DNA of 8,072 bases, taken from positions 32,156-40,227 of the forward strand of contig DJRG01000090.1 in assembly GCA_002438845.1 (NCBI GenBank), written 5' to 3'. Under the pieces are notes generated by a model, which saw only the letters and a list, made by a program, of their open reading frames with translations, was not told the DNA's origin and searched no databases. Below, piece by piece: positions 8,001 through 8,072 of the stretch. This DNA comes from Bacteroidales bacterium UBA6366 (lineage in GTDB: Bacteria > Bacteroidota > Bacteroidia > Bacteroidales > UBA932). Position 1 is the stretch's first letter, and each line of letters begins with the position of its first letter. A program made the translations under genes and the position numbers.

Positions 8001-8072
8001 GCAAAGACGCTCGTCGACCGATGCAAGGAGGTGGTGCAGTTCACCCACGACCAGCTCGACATCTACAAGCAG
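5043..8072 (+). CDS. brxC: BREX system P-loop ATPase BrxC, 3'-truncated by window edge
   Basis: Large ATPase of the BREX phage-defence system, related to PglY. I translated it codon by codon from ATG 5043 and found no stop through codon 1010 at the window end; relatives are about 1200 aa, so the last part is missing. Walker A is GYYGSGKS at 68-75 (K74, S75) and Walker B LILLADE at 268-274 (D273, E274). CTAQQDL at 308-314 sits where sensor 1 is expected. YYPFVPYQF at 400-408 and GNERS at 430-434 (R433 a possible sensor-2 or finger arginine) are typical of the BrxC/PglY group. A winged-helix-like segment lies at about 539-575. The rest is helical and charged, with coiled-coil-like stretches near 700-725 and 970-1010. 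All nucleotide-binding residues are present, so it appears functional. It follows brxB by 3 bases in a tight operon and has no Shine-Dalgarno sequence. Confidence 0.95.
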   Translation, partial: MKLKDLYSKPINRAVNPAVSATKFDPETERIEIQEYVFTDEIINGLFRILDAIKNNKPYDHVGIWIDGYYGSGKSHFLKYLDYCITPSTRDAALSRLLEAVKAIDPLDEKHNLGFDYDELLSIADWLKHATIDTCIFNLETSYDNSTDKKKAFLHVFWNEFNGKRGFNKFNITLAQNLEKPLAEKGVFEAFKKRIAEEGADWNDPGVAADLIDNELDWVLEIARELAPTLSVDSIRERIIKRDTNMSIDRFGMELASWLKDKGEDYRLILLADEVSQFINKERDRYLNLQEIITKLSEACCNKVWVACTAQQDLSEIMDDCNIAEEKDKEGKIKGRFEVKVSLKGTQPEVITQKRILDKKEEVKPELASLYSKYKAGFDLQFKLPASYSIYDSQDDFVDYYPFVPYQFKLIMQVFNSFLALGYVAKEVKGNERSIIKVIHSTAKANAEAELGKFISFDELYNNMFEEGLQARGQKARQNAIDMARTYQTDHPERTGLALRVANVLFMICNISQTDQLLFPATIDNVTTLLVNDMDTPRLTIKNEVEKIVDFLCDNNIIRREQGKQGAPDTFTFYSEEEMKVAQLIQSQVVDNNTQAEQLKEIFNKYITALRNKEQYKTRSFSVGLTIKQRTFLSNNPDVQVEFVMDADYDTAGQLALQNSNQNRMVYYVGPQYRDNKRLYNAFYWYCQANRYMATPVTSEDNKKTRDEFEKRANELYEGLIKKEFEKILDTCPIISGFCVIDEAELGQKRGNDRYRIAMDKHLSGIYTKAGLVDKPGIPRTSEQLKMAILRPVQQGDYDGMNAGLTDAEHEVEIYLNKQFAEVNVADVLAKFAKAPYGWDSICTLYVINELVRRHNRDYAYANNPNVETQTVAGRIVGEASKFTLRQAKAISAEIIQSFISAWQEIFGVSALPATTDSTQLFRACRDMDSDRSLAKLINGYKDIERKIPAYSFCQPVREAIDLFGTWLEERDMQKFFNQVIAAKDEAKTLVDRCKEVVQFTHDQLDIYKQ

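Overview
The window suggests a member of the Bacteroidota, probably order Bacteroidales. The evidence is a near-perfect Bacteroidota-type promoter (ATTG, 19 bases, TACTTTTG) upstream of the third gene, the lack of recognisable Shine-Dalgarno sequences before the start codons, and a Tex protein whose N-terminus and length (707 aa) look like those of that phylum. I cannot name the genus. Base composition looks moderately GC-rich by eye and does not visibly change across the window. All genes are on the + strand.

Left part (1-3661): two ordinary chromosomal genes. The first is the 3' portion of a ClC-family chloride channel or Cl-/H+ exchanger with two C-terminal CBS domains; its 5' end lies outside the window. 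After 17 bases comes a full-length tex (yhgF), an RNA-binding transcription accessory protein with YqgF/RuvC-like, helix-hairpin-helix and S1 domains. The two are probably co-transcribed.

Junction (3662-3804): 143 non-coding bases. They hold the promoter, a short A-rich start region, and a leader of about 55 bases with a small palindrome flanked by two AGAGAC repeats. No strong terminator is visible after tex.

Right part (3805-8072): the first three genes of a BREX (bacteriophage exclusion) defence system, in the order brxA (DUF1819), brxB (DUF1788), brxC (large P-loop ATPase). They are packed as one operon: brxA and brxB overlap by 4 bases (ATGA), and brxB and brxC are 3 bases apart. brxC is open and uninterrupted for 1010 codons up to the window edge, so roughly its last 200 codons and the rest of the system (expected: a PglX adenine methyltransferase, a PglZ alkaline-phosphatase-superfamily protein, and BrxL or a helicase) should lie to the right. 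The A-B-C order fits type I or type V BREX; the window cannot separate them. BREX systems as known mark host DNA by adenine methylation and block replication of unmarked phage. BREX is a described system, so the points of interest here are the clean boundary with tex, the promoter and leader, and the absence of a BrxR-type regulator directly upstream.
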